Below, in pieces: positions 22,830 through 34,895 of a stretch of 64,000 nucleotides of DNA. The notes beneath the pieces were generated by a model that searched no databases, was not told the DNA's origin, and saw only the letters and a list, made by a program, of their open reading frames with translations. How positions within the stretch are numbered: position 1 is the stretch's first letter; each line of letters opens with the position of its first letter. This DNA comes from Loripinus fragilis (taxonomy: Eukaryota > Mollusca > Bivalvia > Lucinida > Lucinidae), in NCBI GenBank assembly GCA_964019695.1, contig OZ026522.1:76601601-76665600 (forward strand), written 5' to 3'. A program made the translations under genes and the position numbers.

Positions 22830-23266
22830 AAGAATTGAATGTGCAACCTGGCAAACAGAAGTCAAAAAAGGCAAATTTGTCGAATTTATATCCCCGGCCA
22901 AGGGTTAGTGTAGAGAAATTTATAATATGCAAAACATACCGGTAAATCTCATTTCTCCTACCCCTTAGTTCACCTTGGGTATCATACAGATCAAAGGCAA
23001 AAGCCTGTCAACCAGTTTTCAGTGATTAGTTCAATAAAAACTAAACATATCTGTACAATTTTAATATCTGACTTCAACCTGATTTAGAGGTCATCTGGGT
23101 CAAGGGTGTGTTTAAGATCAAAGTGTTTGCTTCTATGTTAGTCTATACTTCTTTCCTCTTAATTTGATATGCAACATGACCTTATTCAGACTTTGCTTTA
23201 CCTGTACCTTTTAATCCATCCAACAAGCTGAGGGTGTGTGAAAGGAGAGAATATGTGGTTGCATTG
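22830..23266. repeat. Lead-in segment of G repeats, duplicated at 30720-31172
   Basis: Shares with 30720-31172 the words CACCTTGGGTATCATACAG, AGTTCAATAAAAA and CAACAAGCTGAGGGTGTGT in the same order. The two loci are diverged direct copies. The site occupied by the hAT-like element here is empty in the other copy. Confidence 0.85.
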
Positions 23267-23274
23267 TGCTCTAT

Positions 23275-25688
23275 CACACTGGTCAATGTAAACGAACTGG
23301 TGGTTGCATTTTACAGCACCGGTGGTGGCGTAAAAGGTAAAAAAAATCTATACCTGTTGACTTTATTATTTATTTATAAACTTGCATTTATTTTATTTGT
23401 GATGACACCTGGCGCACAGACCACCGGTAACATTGCAGTTTATGGCTCTGCCAAGCAATTGGTGATTTAATTCATGGTTTGGACTGCAAATCCAACAAAG
23501 TTCTGGAGTTTTGTCTAGTGTAACTGCCTAAATTGAGTGAAATCTGCACGTCTAAGCGCAGCTGTTGTCATATTCCCATGAAATAACATCCGAAAAACGA
23601 TTACTACTTTAGGTTTTTTTTCTTGGTAAACTAGCAAATGTTTTATTGAGGAATTTTTATTACAACGCACTGGGAGCATTTTTTGACGCATTGATACAGC
23701 GCACTGATGGTTACACAGAATTCCTGTGGTTGCTGATGCAGCCTCACCACAGCATTCATTGTTCTTATAAACGGTACATAAATCGTTATTTTAGCCAGCA
23801 CATGATATTTCAGTACCAGGATGAAGACTCAGGTGAGCATGTGCAAATGTACAGACTCGCCAGAGCCTTCTCTGCATAGAAAAAATAGAGAGTAGTAATC
23901 GTTTTTGGATGTTATTTCATGGGACTATGATAACATAGCTGCAGCTGTGCTTAGACATGTAGGATTTCCTGAAGTTAGGCAGTCACAATAGAAAAAGCAC
24001 CTGTCACTGTCAAACTCCACAACTGCGTCGGGTTTATCGGTCAAACCATGAATTAAAACGCCAATTGCATGGCAGAGCCATAAACTGCAATGTTTCTGAC
24101 GGTTTGTGCGCATTGGGTCATCAAAAGTAAAATAAAAGCAAGCTTATAAAGAAATCATACAGTCAATAGGCATAGATTTTGTGGTTTTTGTACACTGATG
24201 AAGGCTCAAGCGTGACTCTGCAAATGTGTAGCCTCACCAGAGATGCTCCAGAGTTAGCCCTGTTCGCACTTTGAGAGTGTTTCCGCCTATTTTTCAGATT
24301 GGCCCAAAAACTTTTAATTTTAATGAGATTGTTTGTCCGTTATGATACATTACAATAGTTAATAAGCCCCCATGCGAGCTTAAAATTTTGTGCTTCAACA
24401 ACAGCAGATTCTAGGGCGAAGATTTGGTACCAGTAAAATGCAATTTTAGCACCCCAGAGGAATAGGCTGCTGTCTGTTCTAAGGCGGTGATTCTGTTGTT
24501 GTTGATTCGTTGTTGATTGTAACTCCCATTACAGGATTCTGTAATTGTTCCATATTTTGTTACTTTATGTCCATTTTTGTTTAATAGCAATCATCTTGAT
24601 GGGGAAGAGAGAGAGCTGGCTGCTTTGCTTAGTTTGTCTTCCTGGTGTCTCGTGATTGTTGTGTGGCTATTCCTCTCAGTGCCATGGGTTTGTTTGCGGT
24701 TTGTGATTGTGATACTCACTATTTTTGGGTGTCATTCATGCGAACAGCGATGGATTTGGCCACATTTGCTTGGTCTAGTCTGAGCCTTCGTCACAGTTTA
24801 AAATTCTCATGTGGTGACTCAAATGGCGATTGAATGCCATTTTGTGCGAGCAGCGAAGGATCTGGCGAGTCTGCACATTTGCACAGGCTTACCTTAGCCT
24901 TCGTCACTGTACAAAATCTCTTGTGCTGCCTTAAATGGCGATTTGTGTGCTATTCACGCCAGCAGCGAATACTCTGGTGAGTCTGCACATTTGCACAGGC
25001 AGTCACTGGACAATGTTATAAATATCAAGATCTCTTGTGCTGGCAGCAAAGGCTCTTGGGAGTATGCACGTTTGCACAGGCTCGCCTGAGCCTTCTATAC
25101 AGTATCGAAATATCATTTGCTGGTTGAAATGGCAATTTTTGCAATGTTTATGTGAACAGCGAATGATGTGGTGAGTCTGCACCAACAACCACAGGAATTC
25201 TGTGCAACCATCAGTGCGTTGTATCAATGCGTCAAAAAATGCTCCCAGTGCGTTGTAATAAAAATTCCTCAATTAAACATTTACTTGTTTACCAAGAAAA
25301 ACAAAACAAAGTAGTAATCGTTTTTTGGATATTGTTTCATGGGAATATGACAACAGCTGCGCTTAGACATGCAGATTTCACTCAGTTTAGGCAGTTACAC
25401 TAGAAAAAGCACCTGTCACGGCAAAACTCCAGAACTGTGTTGGATTTGCCGTTCAAACCAAGAATTAAATCACCAATTGCTTGGCAACGCCATAAACTGT
25501 AATCTTGCCGACGGTCTGTGCGCCTGGTGTCATCACAAATAAAATAAATGCAAGCTTATAAATAAATCATAAAGTCAACAGGTATAGATTTTGTTTATCT
25601 TTTCCGCCATTTTACGCCACCACCATTGCCGAAATAAGCCACCACCAGTTCGTTGTAGCAACCACCGGTGCTTTTACATTGATCAGTG
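23275..25688. mobile_element. 2.4-kb hAT-like non-autonomous element with long TIRs
   Basis: Flanked by the 8-bp duplication TGCTCTAT (23267-23274 and 25689-25696). The paralogous locus at 31173-31180 has a single TGCTCTAT, that is, the empty site. Ends read CACACTGGTCAATGTAAA and, inverted, CACTGATCAATGTAAA. The arms (~23275-23880 and ~25080-25688) are inverted copies of ~600 bp; an extra inverted copy of the left arm sits at 23890-24175. The interior has ~100-bp modules with TCTGCACATTTGCACAGGC. No transposase; the hAT assignment rests on the 8-bp duplication only. Confidence 0.85.
24340..24725 (+). mobile_element. RT element 3' UTR copy (type D)
   Basis: Matches 47150-47545 (+) and the inverse of 34896-35470: GATTCTAG..CGAAGATTTGGTACCA, CTGTC.GTTCTAAGGCGGTG, CATCTTGATGGGGAAGAGAG. 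It lies inside the hAT-like element and carries a small internal deletion near its 3' end. Confidence 0.8.
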
Positions 25689-26929
25689 TGCTCTATGTTT
25701 CATTAGCTTTAATTTGATAAGATTAAAAAAAAGTTGAATTTTGACCTTTTGACTCCATCCCCAGGCTCCGGAGGGGAGTCTTAGGTTAAAATGTTTGCAA
25801 CCATATTGCTGCATTTGTAAGCTTTAATTTAATATGAACAGCGATGGATTTGGCCACATTTGCTTGGTCTAGTCTGAGCCTTCGTCACAGTTTAAAATTC
25901 TCATGTGGTGACTCAAATGGCGATTGAATGCCATTTTGTGCGAGCAGCGAAGGATCTTGCGAGTCTGCACATTTGCACAGGCTTACCTTAGCCTTCGTCA
26001 CTGTACAAAATCTCTTGTGCTGCCTTAAATGGCGATTTGTGTGCTATTCACGCCAGCAGCGAATACTCTGGTGAGTCTGCACATTTGCACAGGCAGTCAC
26101 TGGACAATGTTATAAATATCAAGATCTCTTGTGCTGGCAGCAAAGGCTCTTGGGAGTATACACGTTTGCACAGGCTCGCCTGAGCCTTCTATACAGTATC
26201 GAAATATCATTTGCTGGTTGAAATGGCAATTTTTGCAATGTTTATGTGAACAGCGAATGATGTGGTGAGTCTGCACCAACAACCACAGGAATTCTGTGCA
26301 ACCATCAGTGCATTGTATCAATGCGTCAAAAAATGCTCCCAGTGCGTTGTAATAAAAATTCCTCAATTAAACATTTACTTGTTTACTAAGAAAAACAAAA
26401 CAAAGTAGTAATCGTTTTTTGGATATTGTTTTATGGGAATATGACAACAGCTGCGCTTAGACATGCAGATTTCACTCAATTTAGGCAGTTACACTAGAAA
26501 AAGCACCTGTCACGGCAAAACTCCAGAACTGTGTTGGATTTGCCGTTCAAACCAAGAATTAAATCACCAATTGCTTGGCAACGCCATAAACTGTAATCTT
26601 GCCGACGGTCTGTGCGCCTGGTGTCATCACAAATAAAATAAATGCAAGCTTATAAATAAATCATAAAGTCAACAGGTATAGATTTTGTTTACCTTTTCCG
26701 CCATTTTACGCCACCACCAGTGCCGAAATAAGCCACCACCAGTTCGTTGTAGCAACCACCGGTGCTTTTACATTGACCAGTGTGCTCTATGTTCCATTAG
26801 CTTTAATTTGATAAGATTAAAAAAAAGTTGAATTTTGACCTTTTGACTCCATCCCCAGGCTCGGGAGGGGAGTCTTAGGTTAAAATGTTTGCAACCATAT
26901 TGCTGCATTTGTGAGCTTTAATTAGATAT
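24742..26929. repeat. Tandem segmental duplication, 2 x 1,094 bp
   Basis: 24742-25835 and 25836-26929 are about 99% identical; I count roughly a dozen differences by eye. The unit contains the right half of the hAT-like element, its right target duplication and a G-satellite monomer. The 89-codon minus-strand ORF appears in both copies at exactly 1,094-bp spacing and is not a gene. Confidence 0.95.
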
Positions 26930-29510
26930 GCATCATGACCATGTTCTGAAAAAGTTTAATTTGACCTTATGACCCCCGGGGTCGGAGGGAGGAAGGGGAT
27001 CATAATAATGTTCTCAAAAAGTTTAATTTTGACCCTTTGACACAACCTCAGTGCCAGGGGGCTGCCGCTGTTTGTTGGAAAAATATTTGCTACCATGTTG
27101 CTGCATTTGTGATTCCCTTTAATTTGATATGCAATACGAACATGTTCTGAAAAAGTAGAATTATGACCTTTTGACATCCCCAAGGGTCGAGGGATGGGGG
27201 TGGATGTAGGCAAAATATTTGCTACCACGTTGCTGCATTCATGATACCCTTTATTTTGATATGCAATATAACCATGTTCTAAAAAAGTTGAGTGTTGACC
27301 TTTTGACATCCGCCAAGGGTCAAAGGGTGGGTGTGGGTGCAGACAAAATATTTGCTTCCATGTTGCTGCATTTTTGATTCTCTTGAATTTGATATGCAAC
27401 AGGAACATGTTCTGAAAAAGTTGAATTTTGACCCCCAGGGTTGGGGGTCTGTGGGCAAAATAGTTGCTACCATGTTGCTGTAGCATTCGAAATACCATTT
27501 AATTTGATATGCAACATGACCATGTTCTGAAAAAGTTCAATTTTGACATTTTGATCCCCAGGGTTTGGGGAGGGTGGTCTCCGGGCAAAATGGTTGCTAC
27601 CATATTGCGGCATTTGTGATTCCCTTCAATTTGATTTACAATATGACCATGTTCTGAACAAGTTGAATTTTGACCTCACCCCCAGGGTCGGGGTGGTGGT
27701 GGGGTGGGTGTTGGGTTGGTGGCTGAATGACTTCTGGCAAATGGATAGCTAACATGTTGCTGCATTCAATATTCCCTTTAATTTGATATGCAATATGACC
27801 ATGTTCTGAAAACGTTGTATTTTGACCTCACCCCAGGGTCGGGTTGGGGATTGTTGGGTGGGTCTGTGGAAAAATAGTTGCTACCATGTTGCTGCATTCA
27901 CGATTCTATTTAATTTGATATGCAACATGACCTATTCTGTAAATGTTGAATTTTGACCCCTGGGTTGGGGGGTCTGCGGGCAAAATATTTGCTACCATGT
28001 TGCTGCATTCCTGATTCCATTTAATTTGATAAGCAACATGACCATGTTCTAAAAAGGTTGAATTTTGACCTATTGACCCCACCGCCAGGGTCAGGGTGGA
28101 GGGGGTAGGAGGGTCTGTGGGCTACCATTTTGTTACATTTCATGACTCCAATTAACTTGATATGCAACATGACCATGTTCTGAAAAAAGTTGAATTTTGA
28201 CCTATTGACCGCATCCCCAGGGTGGGTGGTAGGGTGATCTGTAGGCAAAATATTTGCTACGATGCTACTGCCTTCGTGATTCCCTTTAATTTGTTATGCT
28301 ACATTACAATGTTTTGAAAAAGTTGAACTTAGAACTTTTGACCCTATCCCCTAGGGTCTTTTTTGAGAGGGAAGGTCTACGGGCAAAACATTTGGCACCA
28401 TTTGCTGCATTTCGTGATTTCAATAGATTTAATATGCAACATGACCATGTTCTGACAAAGATCAATTTTGAGTTTTTGACCCTAGGGTCAGGGTGGTCTA
28501 CGGGCAAAATATTTCCATTTTAATTTGATATGCAACATGACCATGTTCTAAAAAAGTTGAATTTTGACCTATTGACCATATCTCCAGGGTGGGGGTGATC
28601 TGTGGTGATCTTTGCTACCATGTTTCTGCATTCGTGATTGCCTTTAAATTGATATGCAACATGACCATTGTCTGAAAAAGTTGAATTGTGACCTTTTCAC
28701 CCCATACCATAAGATCGTGGTGGAGAGGGTGGGTCTGCAAGCAAAACAGTTGCTACCATAGTGCTGTATTTTGTGATTCCCTTTATTTGATATGTAACAT
28801 GCCAGTGTTCTAAAAAATAAAGTTTGGCCCTATATTGACCCTTCCAAATATTCAGGGTGTAGGGGGTCTGTGGGCAAAATGTTTGCTACCATGTTGTTGC
28901 ATTTCGTGATTCCCCTTAATTTGGTATGCAACATGACCATGTTCTAAAAAAGTTGAATTTTGACCTATTGACCGCATCCCCAGGGTGGTGGTGATCTGTA
29001 GGCAAAATATTTGCTACCATGTTACTGCATTCGTGATTCACTTTAATTCGATATGTAACATAACCATGTCATTAAGAGCTGAATTTTGAACTTTTGACCC
29101 CATCCCCTAGGGACGTGGGGATAGGGGTGGGTCTGCGTGCAAAGCATTTGCTACCATGCTACTGAATTTCGAGATTCCCTTAAATTTGGTTTGCAACAGT
29201 GACCCTGTTCTGAAAAAAAGTTGATTTTTGACGTATTGAGCCCACCCCCAGGGTCGAGGCGGGGGTCTGCGGTCAAAATATTTGCTACCATGTTGCTGCA
29301 TTTGTGAGTCTCTTTAATTTTATCCGCAAAATGATCACGTTCTGAAAAAGTTTTAATTTTGGCCCAAACCCCAGGGTCAGAGGAAGAGGGGGTGGTGGTG
29401 GATAGGGGTCTCCTAGCAAATTATTTGCTACCATTCTGCTGCATTCGTGGTTCCGTTTAATTTGATATGCAACATGACCATGTTCTGAAAAAAATGATTT
29501 TGACCTTTGA
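26925..29510. repeat. G satellite array, ~20 monomers of ~130 bp
   Basis: Each monomer has TTTAATTTGATATGCAACAT, GACCATGTTCTGAAAAAGTTG, a variable GC-rich CCCCAGGGTCGGGG part, and AAATATTTGCTACCATGTTGC. Monomer starts were read about every 95-195 bp. The GC-rich part varies most in length. The long minus-strand ORF at 26956-27498 is read-through of the repeat. Confidence 0.92.
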
Positions 29511-30719
29511 TCTCACCCCCAGGGGTGCGACACGTGCCTTGGATCGAAAATCACGTTTTATATGTTTCATATTTATTGTAGCCCTGTATGCAAGCAAAAA
29601 ATCAGTAAAAAAAGATGACAACTCGATAGCCTCCTGTGTGGAACCTTTACTTGCCAAATGTCTGCGAAATCCATGATGATTAAATTTGTCTATGATAACG
29701 ATTCACAGCCCTAGATCACTGATGATAAATAGCACAAAACGAACTAATTGAGTTTTGGAAAGAACTGGCTGACAGTCAGCAAGTGTCTATCAAAGGAAAA
29801 ATATATATAACTGTTATATGTATTAACTCTAGGGTTTGCAACAGATGCATGTGACGATACTGGTCTACAATTTGAAGCCCCATTTTTTTTCACGTTTTTA
29901 AAGACCACGGAATTATCATCTGCTACATTGTACATCACTCTGAGTTAACTCTTCCAGTTTATCGCGACTTAATGTTGGAGACATGTCGACTCCTGGCCCT
30001 TTAAAACATCTCTGTAGCAAACAGTGTCGACCCAGATCAGACTGCTCCAGCAAATTTTCGTAGCAGGTGAAAGGCTAATGACTCAATAGAGATGAGTGAC
30101 AATATCAAAAGAGATCTCATTGCTACATTCTGGCATTCAGTCCATCCAGGCTAGGTGCTATGTACATTTAGTCCCACCATCATTTTGGCGACACATTTTG
30201 GTCAACTTTGAAATTTTGCCAAGGGGTCCTAACAATGTTGCTGTTGTTGTTGTTGTTGTTCTGCACTTAATTTCCTCCGTGGAGAAAAGCGTACTAGTCC
30301 CTTTCAATGGCAGCAATGGTAAAAGGTAGGACATTATCTGTCATTATTTCTTTTACCAAATTAAGCCTGAATGGAACATTTGAACATCCTACCCATATCA
30401 ATTAAACAAGTCCATTTCCTGTTTTAGGGCTGTTGTTATATTTCATTTTTATTTAATACTTGATATAATATTATGTAAACAAACATTGGAGATCCTGATC
30501 AGACGCACTGTTTGCCCATGTCCCACAAAAAGGACGTTGGGCTAATATGAGTTAACATTTCTCGCAAAGCCACAGCGGAACATATCCAGACGCCACAGGT
30601 AATTTATTTTGTATTATTTAATACTACCATTTCTTGACATGTTCCTACTCATTCATTACCGTCATTATGGAAACTGTAAGAAAGCAAAACATCACATGTC
30701 ATTACTAGTATTAGACTAG
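29511..30719. other. Mostly unannotated stretch
   Basis: No gene recognised. Around 30000-30060 and 30485-30560 are remnants of a dispersed family with AACAGTGT.GACCCAGATCAGACTGCTCC and ATGTCCCACAAAAAGGACG. A (GTT)n run lies at ~30236-30260. Confidence 0.5.
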
Positions 30720-31340
30720 TATTAGACAAGAATTCAAAGAATCGGATGTGTCGCCTGGTCAAACAGAAGTTAAACAAGGCAAATGTCGAATTTATATTCC
30801 GTGCGAAGGGTTATTTTAGAGAAACTTATAAATCACAAAGCATAAAACTTATTTCTCCAACCCTTAAGTTCACCTTGGGTATCATACAGATCAAAGTTAT
30901 TAGCCTATTAACTAGTTTTCAGCGGTTAGTTCAATAAAAAATAAAATAATCTGTACAATTTCAATATCAGACTTCAACCTAACCTAGAAGTCAAGGATGT
31001 GTGTAAGGTCAAAGTGTTTGCTTGTGTGTAAGGTCAAAGTGTTTGCTTTTATGTTAGTCTATACGTTTTACCAATTAATTTTATATGCAACATGGCCACA
31101 TTCAGATTTGTTACCTTTTAATCCAACCAACAAGCTGAGGGTGTGTATAAGAAGAGACTATGTGCTGCATGGTGCTCTATGATCCATTCCCCTTAATTTG
31201 TTATGCAACATGATCATTTTCTGAAAAGGTTGAATATAGACCTATTGACCCCACCCCAGGGTTGGGGGGGGGGCTGTAGGGGGCGGTCTGCAGGCACAAT
31301 ATTTGCGACCATGTTGCTGCATTCGAGATTCCCTTTAATT
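30720..31340. repeat. Second copy of the G lead-in, with a G monomer
   Basis: Diverged direct copy of 22830-23266. It contains a local duplication (TGTGTAAGGTCAAAGTGTTTGCTT twice, ~30998 and ~31025) and the empty TGCTCTAT site at 31173-31180. A G monomer with a poly-G run follows. Confidence 0.85.
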
Positions 31341-31344
31341 CCCT

Positions 31345-32520
31345 TGATTAACGTTCAAAATAACCACTAAGTCAGCTGCTTACTATAATCAACTTCAAAA
31401 CTATGTACTAAATGAAAGTTGAGACATTTTCATTTGATGAAAATGATTAAGTATACAAATAATCTAATTTAAATATTCATAAATATTAATGTAAACATAA
31501 GAAATAAGACAAAATTGGCAGAATAATCAAGGTGGTATCCCTACCTCTACGCCAGCTACTTACTATACTAGACTACACAGCTTGGTACGAAATAAAAGTT
31601 GAGATACATATATGCGACCCTATGATTGTATTCCGAATATCTAATTTTCATATTCACGAATATTAAAGAACAAATAAAAAGAATAAGTCAAAAACTGTAG
31701 AAAACTAAAGAATTTAGACCTACAAAATAACCTATATTTCAGCTGCAATATATCCTGGACTACCAAACATGGTACCAAATAAAGGATGAGATATAGCTCG
31801 TTGACCCAATGATGAATATACAAATGATCTCATTTGTATACTCATGAATATATAAGAAAACATTAAAAGATAGAAGAACACAAGAAAGAAAAAAAATAGT
31901 TCTAGGCTTTGATTTGAGAACAAGCTTAGAAGAATAGGATAGCTAGCGACTGATATATGCATAATTTGTAAGTACACCCCTCTAATTTTTCCAAAATAAT
32001 CTCTTATTTCATATTATTATTATTATTATATTTAGATTAATATTTGTGAGGGGGACTGTTAGATAATTAGTATAATGGACAATTTGGTAAAAGTGCAGTG
32101 CTTTGGTATTATTTGGTACCAAGAGTGGTTGCCTAAAATAATTCGCAGCTGAGATGTAAGTATCTTTGTGGGTACACCCTTTTATTTTTTTACGATTTCC
32201 TAATGTATTCTTTCATTTTCATGAATATGCAAATTTGATAATTAGCATGCTTTACCGCTGAATGAAGCTGCTATGTCTTACCTTTGATTTTTTATCGAGT
32301 TAGAACTTTAGGATGAGTTTCTGCTGAGATATAAGTAATTTGTAGGGATATACCCAACTGTTTTGAAGCGCATTATTTGTTGCAATGGAAACCACGCAAT
32401 TTCACACAGCTCAAATGAATGAGGTTATTTTCTGAGTAATACTTTTACCTATTGAAGGCAGTCCCACCAAACAATTTGACGCCCATGAGAAGTTGTCCTG
32501 AGGATGCAAGGCTGGTCTAA
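31345..32520. mobile_element. Partial second copy of the palindromic element (E)
   Basis: Has the modules ATTTCAGCTGCAATATATCCTGG, ...GCAAATTTGATAATTAGC and GGTACCAAATAAAGGATGAGAT, first in one orientation and then inverted after ~31900. It ends with CAATTTGACGCCCATGAGAAGTTGTCCT.AGGATGC, like the right end at 14940. The left terminus is missing and is fused to G satellite DNA. Confidence 0.7.
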
Positions 32521-32749
32521 TTCGACGATTGGGTACAAAGGAATTTAAATGCTTTTACTTTTGATATAAAGATAGTGTAACACATTTTGTGGGTATTGCT
32601 AGGAAGAATTGACATTATGACGACATTTAATTCAAGCTACTTCTCATTTCTCGTTTAGCACTTAAAAAGCTTGAAACTAGTTCAAAATAGTGATAAGAAG
32701 GAACCATTAATTATAATAGCTGGACACTATATAAGCAAAATATAAGTGT
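32521..32749. other. Unannotated short gap
   Basis: No feature recognised. Confidence 0.4.
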
Positions 32750-33190
32750 GTATAAACAGGAAATACCACACTCACTACTGCAGATCAACCCACCCCACTG
32801 CATCGTGAGGAAGAGCAACAGAACACTCACAGTCACAATAAAAGTAAGTAAGGGTGCAAAGATCAGGAATCGATACAATCAAGTACCACACTTGACCCAG
32901 GATACCAATTGGAAAGTGACAAACTCACAGTTAGACACCACTAACGAGAGCCATGAGCTCAGCCCTTTCCCAGCAGGTGACCACACAGCACACATATAAA
33001 CAGACGCGCACAAAGGCATAGCAAACACAAGACAGAACAAAAACATAAAAGATCCACAAAAGAAGAGCCGCCTTAGAACGGTCAGTAAAATAATTTACTG
33101 GACGGCTTAAATCAGTTTAACGGCGCCAACTTCTTCCTTAATTCAGATGTGGATCAAGACACAGAGATATTTGGTTTGGATGAAAGACCC
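32750..33190 (-). mobile_element. RT element 3' UTR, minus-strand copy
   Basis: Inverse of 7290-7650: GGGCAAAGATCAGGAATC...CAAGTACCACACTTGACCC near 32855-32905, and GATCAAGACACAGAGAT...GACCCC near 33150-33190. It is a 5'-truncated copy without the RT coding part. An in-frame ORF at 32748-32999 is fortuitous. Confidence 0.75.
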
Positions 33191-34730
33191 CAAACTTATC
33201 AATGCATCATCTCCTAAGACATCAGGAAGACAATTAAAGCTTCTCTTCCTTGTCATGATTTTAAAAAAAGTAGAAAGAACACATAGAGATGCATAATAAA
33301 ACAAAGACCAACACAGAACGCCCACAAATATTCTGAGATACATTAAACAACGAATCAACAACAATATAAGATTCTGTATGATTTTGGCGGCCATCTCGAA
33401 AACATGCAAATCAGCTCAATAAGACGATATTTCTCAGCTTGCAGACATTGGTTTTTGGATTAAGCATATCAAATTACCTTAAATAAATGCGTCCAACCTT
33501 TTGTCATCAGAAAAAAGTCATTACTTGATACTTTTGAAAATTCGTACTTCGTGATTCTGTTTTCTGCGAGAATAAAGTTATCTCCCCTTTTTTCAATATG
33601 ACGCTACCCATTTCTGAGCGTGCGACCCAAACAAACATTTAGTATAGACTTTGATCTTCAATTGAAGACTAGTTTCATCTTTTAGGACGATGAGGTAAAT
33701 TTCTCAAAAGTATAACTGCGCCTAATAGTATATCAAGTGCATTGGTGAAATGCAAGAAAACAGAGTATTGTTCACACGGGGGTAGCAACTTTGCAAACGA
33801 TTTTTTGAGCCGTCAAGCATGTCAGAATGCTGTTTATCAAGTTTTATATTTTTCTTCGAATTACTCAAGTTTTATGGGTTTTTTTACTAGAAACAACGGT
33901 ATTATTATGAACAATATCGAGAAAAACGTTCTATTGTATAGTGTAGTAAGAGTTATTCCTCATTTTATATATTAGCAAATGAAGAAATGGGCCAAATTTG
34001 ATTTAAAAATAAATAAAAGTTAAATTGATATTAGAAAATAAAATAATTTACGAAAAAAAAAAGTTCTTAAACTGCAAAATATCGTTTCTAAATTCGTACT
34101 TCACAGTTACCTTTTTTTACAAGGTTAGAGTTATCTCCCCCTTTTAGATATGACGCTACCAATTTTTGAACGAACGATCCAATCAAAATTAAAGTAGAGA
34201 CATTAAGTTTTTATTTGAGACCGGTTTCATCCTTTATGACGATGAGATAAGTTTTCTCAAAAAGTAAGCCCCTATATAAAATTAAGCAACGCGCCTGTTT
34301 TTGAAAACAGTTATTCTCTGGCATTTAAGCTAGTTTTACAAAATAATTTCCTTGGGTTATCGTCCACAGTTGTAAGACTTTTCTCAAGCCATTGTGTATT
34401 TCTGAACTTTGTTCTGGGGTTAACAGCTAGTTTGAGAACTTTGGGAAATAATCCTCACCCCACGCCCCCCAAAAGAAGGAATAATGTTTTTTGTATTTTC
34501 TCTTGTGTGATCATGTCATCAATCACACACAAAAAAAACTGATTTTGCACATTTCATTTCTTTTAAGTTGCATCACTTGACAATAATTTAATACAAGAGG
34601 AAAAAATAAAATCAACCTAATAGACCTATTGTGAAATTAGAATATAAAGATTACTCAAACTTTTAAGGAGATTTGAACTCATTTCAAAACTCTGAAATAA
34701 AAATCTAATGAAGCTATCTGAGTGGCAGTT
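33191..34730. repeat. Direct pair of ~200-bp repeats in unannotated DNA
   Basis: 33510-33710 and 34080-34265 share AAATTCGTACTTC, GTTATCTCCCC, ATATGACGCTACC and GACGATGAG.TAA in the same order and orientation, ~570 bp apart. Nothing else could be assigned. Confidence 0.65.
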
Positions 34731-34875
34731 AAATGTAATTGTAATGTAATTAATTACATTTGGCAAAGTAATTTTATGTAATTAGTTACTTGCTCCAAAG
34801 CCATGTAATTGTAATTGTAATTTAATTGAACAATTTCCAATGTCATTGTATGTAATTAACTACTTTTTCAAAGTA
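34731..34875. repeat. GTAATT-rich low-complexity repeat
   Basis: Repeated TGTAATTGTAATGTAATTAATTACATTT-like words with a partly palindromic layout, directly beside the 3' end of the minus-strand RT element. Confidence 0.6.
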
Positions 34876-34895
34876 ATTGACACCAAAAATAGTAA

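Noticed and set aside
25003..26366. Pair of identical 89-codon minus-strand ORFs
   Set aside because: They result from the 1,094-bp tandem duplication of a non-coding transposon arm.
26956..27498. 180-codon minus-strand ORF
   Set aside because: It reads through satellite monomers; the translated product is just the repeat.
26925..29510. Regular repeats that might suggest a CRISPR-like array
   Set aside because: Monomers are contiguous and diverged with no unique spacers, and the DNA is animal; it is a satellite.
30096..30329. ORF with a run of valines
   Set aside because: The run is a (GTT)n microsatellite; nothing else supports a gene.
33742..33975. 77-codon ORF
   Set aside because: No motif, AT-rich context, and it lies between members of a direct repeat.
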